64,000 nt of DNA. It comes from Sphingomonas sp. Its GTDB lineage: Bacteria > Pseudomonadota > Alphaproteobacteria > Sphingomonadales > Sphingomonadaceae. A program made the position numbers and the translations under genes. Below are positions 8,278 to 16,523 of this stretch, one piece after another (the stretch's first letter is position 1; each line of letters starts with the position of its first letter). Under the pieces are notes generated by a model. That model did no database searches, was not told the origin of the DNA, and saw only the letters and a program-made list of their open reading frames with translations. The DNA is taken from NCBI RefSeq assembly GCF_013812825.1, contig NZ_JACCSU010000027.1:35329-99328 (forward strand), given 5' to 3'.

Positions 8278-10272
8278 TCACGCGTCAATCGCGCCTTCAT
8301 CCACCGCTGCGGCCGAGTTCTGGATGAACTCGAAGCGCTTGGCCGGGTCGCGGCCCATCAGGCGCTCGACGAGGTCCTTGACCGGCTGGCGGTCCTGATA
8401 TTCGTCCGGCAGAGTAACCTTGAGCAGCGAGCGGGTCGCCGGGTCCATGGTCGTCGCTTTGAGCTGCTGCGGCATCATTTCGCCGAGGCCCTTGAAGCGC
8501 GACACGTCGACCTTTTTTCCTTTGAACTCCGTCGCTTCCAGCTCGGCGCGGTGGGCGTCGTCGCGCGCGTAAAGCGTCTTGGCGCCGGCGGTCAGCCGGT
8601 ACAGCGGCGGCTGGGCGAGGAACAAATGCCCGCGCCGGACCAGCTCGGGCATTTCCTGGAAGAAGAAGGTCATCAGCAAGGTGGCGATGTGGGCGCCGTC
8701 GACGTCGGCGTCGGTCATGATGATGATCCGCTCGTAGCGCAAAGCGTCCTCGGCGAACTGGTCGCGGGCGCCGCAGCCCAGCGCCTGGATGAGGTCGGCG
8801 ATCTCGCTGTTTGCACGGATCTTGTCCGCCGTTGCCGATGCGACATTCAGGATCTTGCCGCGGATCGGCAGGATCGCCTGGGTCTTGCGGTCGCGCGCCT
8901 GCTTGGCCGAGCCGCCGGCGCTGTCGCCCTCGACGATGAACAGCTCGGTGCCTTCGGGCGCGTCGTTGGCGCAATCGGTCAGCTTGCCGGGCAACCGCAG
9001 CTTGCGGCCGCTGGTCGCGGTCTTGCGCTTGACCTCGCGCTCGGCGCGGCGCCGGAGCCGCTCGTCCATGCGCTCGATGATCGAGCCCAGGAGCGCCCGG
9101 CCGCGGTCCATGTTGTCGGCCAGGAAATGGTCGAAATGGTCGCGCACCGCGGCTTCGACGAAGCGCGCCGCCTCCAGGCTGGTCAGGCGGTCCTTGGTCT
9201 GGCTCTGGAAATGGGGCGAGCGGATGAACACCGACAGCATCAGCTCGATGCCGTTCATCACGTCGTCGGCGGTGATGTCCTTGGAGCGCTTGTTGCCGAT
9301 GAGCTCGCCGAACGCGCGCATGCCCTTGGTGAGCGCGGCCCGAAGCCCGGCCTCATGGGTGCCGCCGTCGGGGGTCGGGATGGTGTTGCAATAATAGCTT
9401 TGCGAGCCGTCCGAATAGAGCGGCCAGGCGACCGCCCATTCGGCCGAGCCCTGGTCGTTCGGAAACGCCTGGCGCCCGGTGAACGGCTGGCCGGTGACGC
9501 ACGGGCGCTCGCCGAGCTGTTCGGCGAGATGGTCGGCGAGCCCGCCGGGAAACTGGAACACGGCCTGCTCGGGCACGCCATTGGGTTCATCTGGAGCGGA
9601 GGCAAGCGCCGGATCGCAGCGCCAGCGGATCTCGACTCCGGCGAACAGATAGGCCTTCGAGCGGGCCAGGCGGTGGATCCGCGCCGGGTCGAATCGGGCG
9701 TCGGCGCCGAAGATCTCGGGGTCGGGGACGAAGCTGACCAGCGTTCCGCGGCGGTTGGGGGCCGGGCCGACGGTTTCGAGCCTGGTCACCGCAAGGCCGC
9801 GCTCGAAGCGCTGGCGATAGAGCGTCTTGTCGCGCGCCACCTCGACCAGAGTCTCGCTCGACAGAGCGTTGACGACGCTCACTCCAACGCCGTGCAGGCC
9901 GCCGCTGGTCGAATAGGCGTTGCTGTCGAACTTGCCGCCCGAATGAAGCGTCGTCAGGATCACCTCGAGCGCCGACTGGCGTGGATATTTGGGGTGCGGG
10001 TCGACCGGGATGCCGCGGCCGTTGTCGGTCACCGTCAGCCGGTTGCCGGCCTCGAGCGAAACCTCGATCCGGCTCGCATGGCCGGCGACCGCCTCGTCCA
10101 TCGCATTGTCGATGACCTCGGCGGCAAGATGGTGGAGCGCCCGGGCATCGGTGCCGCCGATGTACATGCCGGGCCGGCGGCGGACCGGTTCGAGGCCTTC
10201 CAGCACCTCGATCGACGAGGCGTCGTAGCTGTCGGGCGCGGCCGATGCCGCGGAGGAGAACAGGTCGGCCAT
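8278..10272 (-). CDS. parE: DNA topoisomerase IV subunit B
   Basis: ATPase subunit of topoisomerase IV, which decatenates daughter chromosomes together with ParC. The 664-residue protein has the GHKL ATPase site (RRRPGMYIGG, AEVIDNAMDEA with catalytic E52, VTDNGRGIPV), the LHSGGKF and GLHGVGVSVVNAL motifs, and the TOPRIM domain with IVEGDSAGGSAKQARDRKTQAILP near residue 447 and TDADVDGAHI. Length and the RFEFIQNSAA ending fit ParE better than the longer GyrB. It lies alone, converging on the AlbA_2-STAND gene. Confidence 0.93.
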   Translation of the reverse strand: MADLFSSAASAAPDSYDASSIEVLEGLEPVRRRPGMYIGGTDARALHHLAAEVIDNAMDEAVAGHASRIEVSLEAGNRLTVTDNGRGIPVDPHPKYPRQSALEVILTTLHSGGKFDSNAYSTSGGLHGVGVSVVNALSSETLVEVARDKTLYRQRFERGLAVTRLETVGPAPNRRGTLVSFVPDPEIFGADARFDPARIHRLARSKAYLFAGVEIRWRCDPALASAPDEPNGVPEQAVFQFPGGLADHLAEQLGERPCVTGQPFTGRQAFPNDQGSAEWAVAWPLYSDGSQSYYCNTIPTPDGGTHEAGLRAALTKGMRAFGELIGNKRSKDITADDVMNGIELMLSVFIRSPHFQSQTKDRLTSLEAARFVEAAVRDHFDHFLADNMDRGRALLGSIIERMDERLRRRAEREVKRKTATSGRKLRLPGKLTDCANDAPEGTELFIVEGDSAGGSAKQARDRKTQAILPIRGKILNVASATADKIRANSEIADLIQALGCGARDQFAEDALRYERIIIMTDADVDGAHIATLLMTFFFQEMPELVRRGHLFLAQPPLYRLTAGAKTLYARDDAHRAELEATEFKGKKVDVSRFKGLGEMMPQQLKATTMDPATRSLLKVTLPDEYQDRQPVKDLVERLMGRDPAKRFEFIQNSAAAVDEGAIDA

Positions 10273-10412
10273 CGGGCACTGCTATAGGGTGCGGATTCGA
10301 GCCGTGCCAAGCGGCTTGGCCAAGCAGTATGGAGCGCTCAGCGGCGGCGGCTCGCCGAATGTTTCTCGAAAAGCGCGTCCAACCCGTAGCGGCCCGGGCC
10401 GCGAAGACGGCG

Positions 10413-11741
10413 CTAGCGCGCCATCGCCGCCTCGATTTCGGCGACGGTGCGCGGGATGGAACGGCTCAAATGCTCATTGCCCGAGGGGGTGACCAGATAT
10501 TCGTCCTCGATCCGAATGCCGAAATCGCGCTCCGGCAAATAAATGCCGGGCTCGATCGTCAGCACCGCGCCGGCCGGCAGCGGCTGCGCGTAGTCGCCGA
10601 CGTCGTGGACGTCGAGGCCGACGAAATGCCCGAGGCCGTGCCAGAAATCGTCGCGGTGGCCGGCGGCTTCGATGACGTTGGTCGCGGCTCGGGTCAGGTC
10701 CTCATAGACCGCACCGGCGCGAAGCTGGCGGGCGGCTGCCTCCTGGGCGCGCAGGACCGTTTCGTAGACCCGGCGCTGGTCCGGCCTGAAGCGGCCGTCG
10801 ACCGGGAAGGTGCGGGTGATGTCGGCCGCATAAAAATCGAACTCCGCGCCGATGTCGGCCAGGACCAGGTCGCCGGAGCGGAGCTCATTGTCGCCGCCCA
10901 TGTAGTGCAGCACCGCGCTGTTGCGGGCCACTCCGACGATCGAGGGAAAGGCGAGGCGCCTTGCTCCAGCGGCCCGGAATTCGCTCTCGATGATGGTCTT
11001 GAGCTCGAACTCGCGCATCCCGGGACGGGCGGCCCGCATCGCCGCGCGCATGCCGCGCTCGGTTGCGGCAATCGCGCGGCGCATCAGCTCCAGCTCGCGC
11101 GGCTCCTTGACCAGCCGCATCGCGTGAACGAGGCCGTGGTTGTTGACGATCCGGGTGCCCGGCACGCGCGCCACGACGCGGCCGTACAGGTCGAGCTCGC
11201 GCGGCACGGCGGCGTCTGGGCTGGCCAGCGGCCCGATGTAGCGCATTTCTCCGGCCCGCGCGGCGATCTGCGCAAGAGTCGTGCCGAGCGCCCCGATCCG
11301 GCTGATTTTCTCAAAGCCGGTCCGCGCCCTGAGCTCGCTGCCGAGCAGCAGTCGGGTGCCCTCCCAGCGGTCGTGTTCCGGGTTGACGGTCGGCAGGAAC
11401 AGGAACTCGCGGTAGGTCCGTTCGCCGGGCGCCAGCAGCAAGGCGGCGCCGCCCTCGTCGACGAGACCGGTCAGGTAGGTAAAATCGCTGCTGCTGCCGG
11501 GCCGGTCGATGGGCGCGGTGGTGGCGCCGAGGTCGACGCTCGGAGGACCATGGACGACCGCCACACCGCCCTTCATCCGCTCCATCAGCCGGCGGCGGCG
11601 CTCGCGATAAACCTCCGGCCCGAACGGACGCGTGCCGGCCGGATAGCCGTAGCGGCGCGGAGCCTGCGGCTGCGCCAGGCTGCGGCTCGAGGCCAGGCCC
11701 GCGGCGGCGGCCGAGGCGATGAAAGTCCGGCGGTTGAGCAT
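10413..11741 (-). CDS. Tat-exported M24 family aminopeptidase P (Xaa-Pro)
   Basis: Metallopeptidase of the creatinase/aminopeptidase P fold, predicted to remove N-terminal residues before proline in the periplasm. The N-terminus NRRTFIASAAAAGLASS is a twin-arginine signal. An N-terminal non-catalytic domain (about 40-180) precedes the pita-bread domain, whose metal ligands are visible: two Asp in ADIGAEFDFYAADITRTFP, His in GLGHFVGLDVHD, Glu in TIEPGIY and Glu in IEDEYLV. All ligands are kept, so it should be active. The 442-residue length is normal. Substrate preference is not readable from sequence. Confidence 0.88.
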   Translation of the reverse strand: MLNRRTFIASAAAAGLASSRSLAQPQAPRRYGYPAGTRPFGPEVYRERRRRLMERMKGGVAVVHGPPSVDLGATTAPIDRPGSSSDFTYLTGLVDEGGAALLLAPGERTYREFLFLPTVNPEHDRWEGTRLLLGSELRARTGFEKISRIGALGTTLAQIAARAGEMRYIGPLASPDAAVPRELDLYGRVVARVPGTRIVNNHGLVHAMRLVKEPRELELMRRAIAATERGMRAAMRAARPGMREFELKTIIESEFRAAGARRLAFPSIVGVARNSAVLHYMGGDNELRSGDLVLADIGAEFDFYAADITRTFPVDGRFRPDQRRVYETVLRAQEAAARQLRAGAVYEDLTRAATNVIEAAGHRDDFWHGLGHFVGLDVHDVGDYAQPLPAGAVLTIEPGIYLPERDFGIRIEDEYLVTPSGNEHLSRSIPRTVAEIEAAMAR

Positions 11742-11811
11742 CTGGCTTCCTCGAAAAATCGACGAGTCAGACTAAAGCTGCGGCGGGTCGGCGCAAGCCT
11801 CGGCCAGACCC

Positions 11812-11840
11812 CTTGAAATCTGCCGTCCGGAACCCAGATT
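11812..11840 (+). promoter_or_regulatory. Sigma-32 (RpoH)-type heat-shock promoter
   Basis: CTTGAAA (11812-11818) and CCCAGATT (11833-11840) are spaced by 14 bases, close to the RpoH consensus CTTGAA-N13-15-CCCCATNT. Transcription would start near 11847, giving a leader of about 90 bases for the Hsp20 gene. Confidence 0.6.
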
Positions 11841-11879
11841 TTTGGCTGCCGGGCGCCTGATGGGTCCGGTGACGGGACG

Positions 11880-11937
11880 GTTGAGGCCGTTCGACGGCTT
11901 CTCCTCCCGCCCTTGCTCAACATGAGGAGGACAAGAC
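11880..11937 (+). promoter_or_regulatory. ROSE-like RNA thermometer in the hsp20 leader
   Basis: The ribosome-binding site GAGGAGG (11924-11930) can pair with CTTGCTC (11912-11918) across the loop AACAT. The UUGCU motif opposite the Shine-Dalgarno sequence, leaving a central G-G opposition, is the hallmark of the ROSE element known from rhizobial small heat-shock genes. A second stem GCCGT-TCG-ACGGC lies at 11886-11898. Melting on heating would free the ribosome-binding site. Confidence 0.65.
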
Positions 11938-12486
11938 ATGCGTAGCGCATTCGACTTCGCGCCGTTCCGGCGCTCCACCGTCGGCTTCGACCGGCTGTTC
12001 GACATGCTCGAGAACAGCTCGATGGGCCAGGCCGGCGAGAATTACCCGCCGTTCGACCTGATCAAGCTCGGCGACAATGATTATCGCATCGAGCTGGCGG
12101 TCGCCGGCTTCAAGCCCGACGAGATCGACATCACTGCCCAGCAGAACGTGCTGATCGTCACCGGGCGCAGGAATGAAGAGAGCCAGGACGGCAATTCCCC
12201 TGGGGCGTCCGACTACATCTACCGGGGCATCGCGAATCGTTCGTTCGAGCGCCGTTTCGCGCTCGCCGACCACATCCAGGTCCGCGGCGCCGACCTCAAG
12301 GACGGGCTGCTGGCGATCGAGCTGGTCCGCGAGATCCCCGAGGCGATGAAGCCCAAGAAGATCAACATCGGCAGCCGCGCCGGTGCCGAGTCCGGCGAGC
12401 GGCGCGAGCGTTCCGCGATCGGCGGCGGCGACCGGCAGCAGCCGGCGGCCGAGCAGACGGTCGACGCCGAGGCACAGCACGCCTGA
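11938..12486 (+). CDS. Small heat-shock protein, Hsp20/IbpA family
   Basis: ATP-independent holdase that binds unfolding proteins. The alpha-crystallin domain spans about residues 37-140: FDLIKLGDNDYRIELAVAGFKPDEIDI, NVLIVTGRR, a YIYRGIANRSFERRFALADHIQV segment and DLKDGLLAIELVREIPE. The C-terminus is a disordered tail rich in E, R, G and Q. At 182 residues it is a little longer than IbpA because of that tail. Control is predicted at two levels: a sigma-32-type promoter and a ROSE-like thermometer. A strong intrinsic terminator follows directly. Confidence 0.92.
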   Translation: MRSAFDFAPFRRSTVGFDRLFDMLENSSMGQAGENYPPFDLIKLGDNDYRIELAVAGFKPDEIDITAQQNVLIVTGRRNEESQDGNSPGASDYIYRGIANRSFERRFALADHIQVRGADLKDGLLAIELVREIPEAMKPKKINIGSRAGAESGERRERSAIGGGDRQQPAAEQTVDAEAQHA

Positions 12487-12512
12487 CGCGCGGCCGGCTT
12501 GCAGCTGAAAGA

Positions 12513-12545
12513 AGGCCCCGGGAGCGATCCCGGGGCCTATTTTTC
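12513..12545 (+). terminator. Rho-independent terminator of hsp20
   Basis: AGGCCCCGGGA-GCGA-TCCCGGGGCCT is a perfect 11-bp stem followed by ATTTTT. Confidence 0.9.
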
Positions 12546-12557
12546 GAGGCGCTGGCG

Positions 12558-12587
12558 AATGCCCGCTTTCGACCCAAGGCGGACATT
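12558..12587 (+). repeat. Palindromic intergenic repeat, copy 1
   Basis: AATGCCCGCTTTCGACCCAAGGCGGACATT. Family consensus AATGTCCGC-TTTCSACCCAWT-GCGGACATT: a 9-bp inverted repeat around a 12-base loop. Confidence 0.75.
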
Positions 12588-12645
12588 GCAGCTAATGCCT
12601 AAACCAACCGGTTTCTGCCTATGTGTTGGAGCCCGCCGAACTCCC

Positions 12646-13014
12646 TTACACATAGCATACAACTTCGAACTCGATCCCGTCATGATCGTCGAAATAGAAG
12701 CGCCGGCCAGGTTCATACGCCTCGTGGGAATGCGGCTCGTATCCGGCCTCGCGCACCCTCCCCTCGGTTACATCGAGGTCCTCGACGACCACTCCGACAT
12801 GGTTCAACCGCCCCTTCACCTGGCTCGGCGCATCCAGCGCGGGCCTGTATGCGGCGATATAAGCGTCGTCGGTGCCCACGTGGACGGTATATCCGCCATT
12901 CTTTGCCGGCCCCTTCCAGCGAATGCGCCAGCCAAACATTTCGCAGATCCGTTCGGCGGTCCTGTCAGGATCGCTGACCGTGATATTGACATGCTCCAGG
13001 GCACTACTCGCCAT
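12646..13014 (-). CDS. VOC superfamily (glyoxalase/bleomycin resistance-like) protein, SoxR-linked
   Basis: A 122-residue single-domain vicinal-oxygen-chelate protein with two beta-alpha-beta modules (LEHVNITVSDPDRTAERICEMFGW; LNHVGVVVEDLDVTEGRVREAGY) and candidate metal ligands in LEHV, LNHVG and GIEFEVVCYV. The family includes glyoxalase I, dioxygenases and antibiotic-binding proteins; the substrate is unknown. The gene is divergent from soxR and its promoter carries a SoxR operator in a 19-base spacer, so it is predicted to be induced by redox-cycling compounds. The ribosome-binding site is GAGGAG. A role in quinone or other redox-cycler detoxification is inference. Confidence 0.85.
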   Translation of the reverse strand: MASSALEHVNITVSDPDRTAERICEMFGWRIRWKGPAKNGGYTVHVGTDDAYIAAYRPALDAPSQVKGRLNHVGVVVEDLDVTEGRVREAGYEPHSHEAYEPGRRFYFDDHDGIEFEVVCYV

Positions 13015-13060
13015 CGCCTGTCTCCTCCTCTTTGGCGCGCCTCTCCGGCTTGATTTTCAA

Positions 13061-13091
13061 ATCGTAATTCCTCAACCTAAGTTGAGGTCAA
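13061..13091 (-). promoter_or_regulatory. SoxR-activated promoter and operator for the VOC gene
   Basis: On the minus strand TTGACC (13091-13086) and TACGAT (13066-13061) are separated by 19 bases. That overlong spacer is typical of MerR-family activated promoters. It contains the palindrome CCTCAA-CCTAAG-TTGAGG (13070-13087), matching the known SoxR box CCTCAA-N6-TTGAGG. Confidence 0.8.
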
Positions 13092-13109
13092 GCTATTTAT
13101 GGGGATGCG

Positions 13110-13574
13110 ATGCAATCGTCCGATCTGCTGCCGATTGGGCAGTTGGCGGCGCGAACCGGCCTGTCGGTATCGGCTATCCGCTTTTACGAGGCGAAGGGCC
13201 TGGTCAGTGCTCTTCGTAACAAGGGCGGTCAGAGGCGCTTCCTGCGAGCTGACATAAGGCGTCTCTCATTCATCCGGATTGCGCAGCAGCTCGGCTTCAC
13301 GATAGGCGAGATCCAGAAACAGCTCAGCACGCTCCCGCAGGGACGCACGCCAACACGGAAAGACTGGTCGCGGATCAGCCGCGGATTTCGGCGCACTCTC
13401 GACGCTAGGATCAATGGGCTGACCCGAATGCGCGACCGACTCGACGGCTGCATTGGTTGCGGCTGTCTTTCGCTTCGGAATTGCGCACTTTACAATCCCG
13501 ACGACCGCCTTCGGAGCCGCGGCCCTGGTCCCCGCCTGCTGCTGGGTGACCCGTCCACCGGCCCGGAAGGATAG
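13110..13574 (+). CDS. soxR: Redox-sensitive transcriptional activator SoxR (MerR family)
   Basis: A [2Fe-2S] regulator that activates a target promoter when oxidised. The MerR winged helix-turn-helix starts at LPIGQLAARTGLSVSAIRFYEAKGLV, followed by the dimerisation helix and the cluster motif C114-I-G-C117-G-C119-LSLRN-C125 (CX2CXCX5C), which is diagnostic for SoxR. Length 154 residues, with a slightly extended Gly/Pro-rich tail. There is no soxS nearby; outside enterics SoxR usually acts directly on its targets, here most likely the divergent VOC gene. Confidence 0.93.
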   Translation: MQSSDLLPIGQLAARTGLSVSAIRFYEAKGLVSALRNKGGQRRFLRADIRRLSFIRIAQQLGFTIGEIQKQLSTLPQGRTPTRKDWSRISRGFRRTLDARINGLTRMRDRLDGCIGCGCLSLRNCALYNPDDRLRSRGPGPRLLLGDPSTGPEG

Positions 13575-13609
13575 TGCCTCCTAAACCATGTCGACCTGGC
13601 ACGCGGCAC

Positions 13610-13639
13610 AATGTCCGCTTTCGACCCACTGCGGACATT
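13610..13639 (+). repeat. Palindromic intergenic repeat, copy 2
   Basis: AATGTCCGC-TTTCGACCCACT-GCGGACATT, the copy with a perfect 9-bp stem. It lies between soxR and a convergent secreted-protein gene. Confidence 0.8.
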
Positions 13640-13697
13640 TCACTATTAGCCGGTAATTGACTTTCGCGGCTCGGCCGACCGTGCAAGCGGTGCCCCC

Positions 13698-14099
13698 TCA
13701 GCAGCCCGCGCCGTGCACACAGCTTCCCCTCTGGATGCGTTCGATTTGCTGCCGGTCGAGCTGGCGCTGATTTTCCCATTCGGCGGCGCTCATGCACACC
13801 TTGTACGATTTGAAGATGCTGCCGCTGTGTTCGACGTATCGGCAGACGGTTCGGTTGGCGTTCCGTGAGTCGGCCTTCTCCTTGGCCTCCCATTCGGACT
13901 TCGCCAGGCACAGCGGATAGGGTTTTGCCTCGGGCTCCGAACTGACGACGTGCTTGCAGATCTTGCCCGGCCCGGGGGTCGAGCTGTCAGCCGATTGCGC
14001 CTGCGGCTGTATCGCGGGCCCGGCCTGCCCGGCGGCCGCAAAGACAGCAGCTTCGTGAAAAAGGGTCGCGATCGCGAACAAGTAAACCGACTTGACCAT
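13698..14099 (-). CDS. Secreted protein with two Cys-containing repeats, unknown function
   Basis: Not recognised beyond resemblance to small exported proteins of sphingomonads. The 133 residues start with a signal peptide (KSVYLFAIATLFHEAAVFAAAG) and contain two similar modules: KICKHVVSSEPEAKPYPLCLAKSEWEAKEK and TVCRYVEHSGSIFKSYKVCMSAAEWENQRQ. Each module has two Cys and a (K/A)xEWE motif, so paired disulfides are plausible. It ends RGSCVHGAGC. Codon choice is typical of the window. The neighbours give no clue to its role. Confidence 0.65.
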   Translation of the reverse strand: MVKSVYLFAIATLFHEAAVFAAAGQAGPAIQPQAQSADSSTPGPGKICKHVVSSEPEAKPYPLCLAKSEWEAKEKADSRNANRTVCRYVEHSGSIFKSYKVCMSAAEWENQRQLDRQQIERIQRGSCVHGAGC

Positions 14100-14166
14100 C
14101 TGCGCCTCCGTCGTCGCCCAAATTACCGCCTTTTGCCCGCAAGGACAAGCAATCGCCTGCGCGCAG

Positions 14167-14190
14167 CGGCGCTCGACCCATTGCGGACAT
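14167..14190 (+). repeat. Palindromic intergenic repeat, copy 3 (left arm degraded)
   Basis: GGCGCTCGACCCATTGCGGACAT: loop and right arm kept, left arm diverged. Confidence 0.55.
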
Positions 14191-14202
14191 CGCGGAGCCG
14201 GT

Positions 14203-14445
14203 TCAGGTGCGCGCCTTTGCCGCCTCTTGAGTGCAGTCGTACGGCAGGTCGGGATCGGAGCAGAAGTCCGGCCACTTGCCGGTTTCCTGCAGGAAGGGGT
14301 CGCCGCCCCCGTCAGCCGGGATGCTGCGTCGAATCCGTGGCCCGCGCAACACTGGGACCAAGTTTATCCAACAATGCGGAAGGATGGTTTTGAACGTCTG
14401 GTTTCGACCATTGCGAGCCAATCCGCCAAGCGATGACAATGACAC
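14203..14445 (-). CDS. Doubtful small ORF, possible gene remnant
   Basis: 80 residues, MSLSSLGGLARNGRN...; only the last 35 (GGGDPFLQETGKWPDFCSDPDLPYDCTQEAAK) look protein-like. No ribosome-binding site or signal peptide is visible. It may be the end of a decayed gene or chance. Confidence 0.2.
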   Translation of the reverse strand: MSLSSLGGLARNGRNQTFKTILPHCWINLVPVLRGPRIRRSIPADGGGDPFLQETGKWPDFCSDPDLPYDCTQEAAKART

Positions 14446-14518
14446 CTGCGGGAACCGGCAAAGCTCGATCGTGCCTTAGCAGGCCGACTTGAGCGCCTGT
14501 CCGAGCGCCGATGAACGG

Positions 14519-14548
14519 CATGTCCGCTTTCGGCCCATTGCAGACATT
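14519..14548 (+). repeat. Palindromic intergenic repeat, copy 4
   Basis: CATGTCCGC-TTTCGGCCCATT-GCAGACATT. Read in frame it gives HVRFRPIADI, a peptide often mis-annotated as the N-terminus of alphaproteobacterial proteins. Confidence 0.75.
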
Positions 14549-14650
14549 AGCGACTTGGGTCCGCTTCGACGCGGAGCGAGGAAAGCCAACGACCAGGTTG
14601 ACCCCCGCTGGCGATGCGATACGCGACCGAGACTCTTCCGCGAGGTCGCC

Positions 14651-16516
14651 ATGAGTATAGTCCGTAATTCGTTGCTTCCGCTCTTGCTGATCGCATCCTT
14701 GCTCCAAGCGCAGCTCGCTTCGGCTCAGCGCCCGCAAAAACCGGTCCTCCATGGGCGTCACTGGGTCGCGATCACCGGCAAGCCGATGGCGGCGACCACG
14801 GGTGCCATGATGTTCCAGAAGGGCGGCAATGCGGTCGACGCAGCCGCAGCAATGCTCGCGGCCACCTCCACGATGTGGGATGTCCTGTCGTGGGGCGGCG
14901 AAACACAGGCGCTGATTTACAACCCGAAAACCAAGAAGGTGATCGGGCTAAACGCGCTCGGCGTGGCGCCGAGTGGCGCGACGGCTCAATATTATCGGTC
15001 CAAGGGCATGCGCTACCCGCCGGAGCATGGGCCGCTGGCGGCAGTGACGCCGGGGACTCCCGGGGGGCTCATGCTGATGCTCGCCGAATATGGTCGGCTG
15101 AGCCTCAGGGACGTTCTCGAGCCGTCCATCCAAATGGCGGACGGCTATCCGATCGAAAAGGACACGGCGGACCGGATCGAGCGCGACAAGGCGCTCATCA
15201 AGCAATGGCCGTATTCGCGAGCGGTCTTCCTGACCCACCCCGGCCGCTCGCGGGAGGCCCCCGATCCAGGCGAGATCTTCCGCCAGCCGGACCTGGCGGC
15301 GATGCTGCGCAAGCTTGTGCAGGCTGAACAGCACGCTCTGGCCGAAGGAAAAAGTCGCAGAGACGCGATCATGGCGGCTTACGATCGCTTCTACCGTGGC
15401 GACATCGCGCAGGAGCTGGTGCGCTCAACGCGCGAGCAGGGCGGACTGATTGCCCTTGGAGACCTCGCGACGTGGCGCCCGCGGCTCGAAGAGCCGGTCA
15501 GCGTCACCTACAAGGGGATCGAGGTCTACAAGCTGCGCGAATGGACGCAGGGTCCGGCCATGCTCCAGGCGCTCAACATCCTCGAGCCGCTCGATCTCAA
15601 GAGTATGGGCTACAACAGCGCGAGATACGTGCACACGGTGTACCAGGCGATGAGCCTCGCCTTTGCCGATCGGGACTTCTACTACGGTGACATCTATGCC
15701 GGGCCGAAGGAGCCGATCCGCGGTCTGCTGTCGAAAGACTATGCCCGCGCTCGCGCCAAGCTGATCAGGCCCGATCGGAACGATCCTGAGATTGGTCCAG
15801 GCGACCCTTACCCCTACCAGGGCGGTCGCAATCCCTTTCGCTCGTTGCTGCAGAACTGGCACCGCACGGGCACTGGCGCCGAGGAGCGCTCCGCCCCACC
15901 ATCTGCACTGCTCAAGTTCAAGGAAACGTTCCGCGCCGGTACGACGACCATCGAAGCCGCGGATGCCGAAGGCTGGGTGGTTTCAATTACGCCGAGCGGC
16001 GGCTGGGTGCCGGCGGTCATCGCCGGCCGCACGGGCGTGGGGCTCAGCCAGCGTGCGCAGAGCTTCGTCACCGACCCTGGCGAGAACCCGTTCAACGTCA
16101 TCGCGCCAGGCAGGCAGCCGCGCGTAACCTTGACGCCGACCATGGCGCTGAAGAGCGGGCAGCCTTTCCTGTCTTTCGCGGTGCAGGGCGGCGACACCCA
16201 AGACCAGAACCTGCTGCAGTACTTCCTCAACGTGGTCGAGTTCGGGATGAACGTTCAGCAGGCGGCGGAGGCTGCCAACTTCAACTCCTACCAAATGCGG
16301 GCGTCGTTCGGCGATCACGAGTCGCAGCCCGGGCGCCTGTTGCTGAACGACCAAACGCCTGCCTGGGTCAGGGACGAACTGAAGAAGATGGGCTATACGC
16401 TGACGTTCGGGGAGCGGACGTCGGGCCCGATCAATGCAATCTTTTTCGACCGTGAACATGGCAGCTTTTGGGGCGGCTCGAGCAACCATGGCGATGATTA
16501 CGGCGTGGTCTGGTAG
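14651..16516 (+). CDS. Exported gamma-glutamyltransferase family protein
   Basis: N-terminal-nucleophile hydrolase family that cleaves gamma-glutamyl bonds, for example of glutathione. I place the start at ATG 14651 because MSIVRNSLLPLLLIASLLQAQLASA is a signal peptide; the ORF-track start at 14489 reads through a repeat. The mature protein shows the large-subunit segment (PMAATTGAMMFQKGGNAVDAAAAMLAAT), TPGTPGGL, and the autoprocessing site region GTTTIEAADAEGWVVSITPSGG, where a Thr is the expected nucleophile. The downstream GVGLSQRAQSF and MALKSGQPFLSFAVQGGD segments match the small subunit. Length 621 residues. It belongs to a divergent subfamily, so the true substrate is uncertain. Confidence 0.82.
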   Translation: MSIVRNSLLPLLLIASLLQAQLASAQRPQKPVLHGRHWVAITGKPMAATTGAMMFQKGGNAVDAAAAMLAATSTMWDVLSWGGETQALIYNPKTKKVIGLNALGVAPSGATAQYYRSKGMRYPPEHGPLAAVTPGTPGGLMLMLAEYGRLSLRDVLEPSIQMADGYPIEKDTADRIERDKALIKQWPYSRAVFLTHPGRSREAPDPGEIFRQPDLAAMLRKLVQAEQHALAEGKSRRDAIMAAYDRFYRGDIAQELVRSTREQGGLIALGDLATWRPRLEEPVSVTYKGIEVYKLREWTQGPAMLQALNILEPLDLKSMGYNSARYVHTVYQAMSLAFADRDFYYGDIYAGPKEPIRGLLSKDYARARAKLIRPDRNDPEIGPGDPYPYQGGRNPFRSLLQNWHRTGTGAEERSAPPSALLKFKETFRAGTTTIEAADAEGWVVSITPSGGWVPAVIAGRTGVGLSQRAQSFVTDPGENPFNVIAPGRQPRVTLTPTMALKSGQPFLSFAVQGGDTQDQNLLQYFLNVVEFGMNVQQAAEAANFNSYQMRASFGDHESQPGRLLLNDQTPAWVRDELKKMGYTLTFGERTSGPINAIFFDREHGSFWGGSSNHGDDYGVVW

Positions 16517-16523
16517 GCAGGGC

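Larger units (their letters stand above)
14100..14650. other. 551-base stretch without a confident gene
   Basis: It contains two copies of the palindromic repeat (14167-14190 and 14519-14548) and a short minus ORF (14203-14445) that may be the remnant of an older gene. The ORF-track extension of the gamma-glutamyltransferase gene back to 14489 reads through repeat copy 4 (peptide HVRFRPIADI) and is not credible coding sequence. Confidence 0.6.

Noticed and set aside
8209-10287. Plus-strand ORF of 692 residues opposite parE.
   Set aside because: It is the antisense shadow of parE; composition is unlike a protein and no motif is present.
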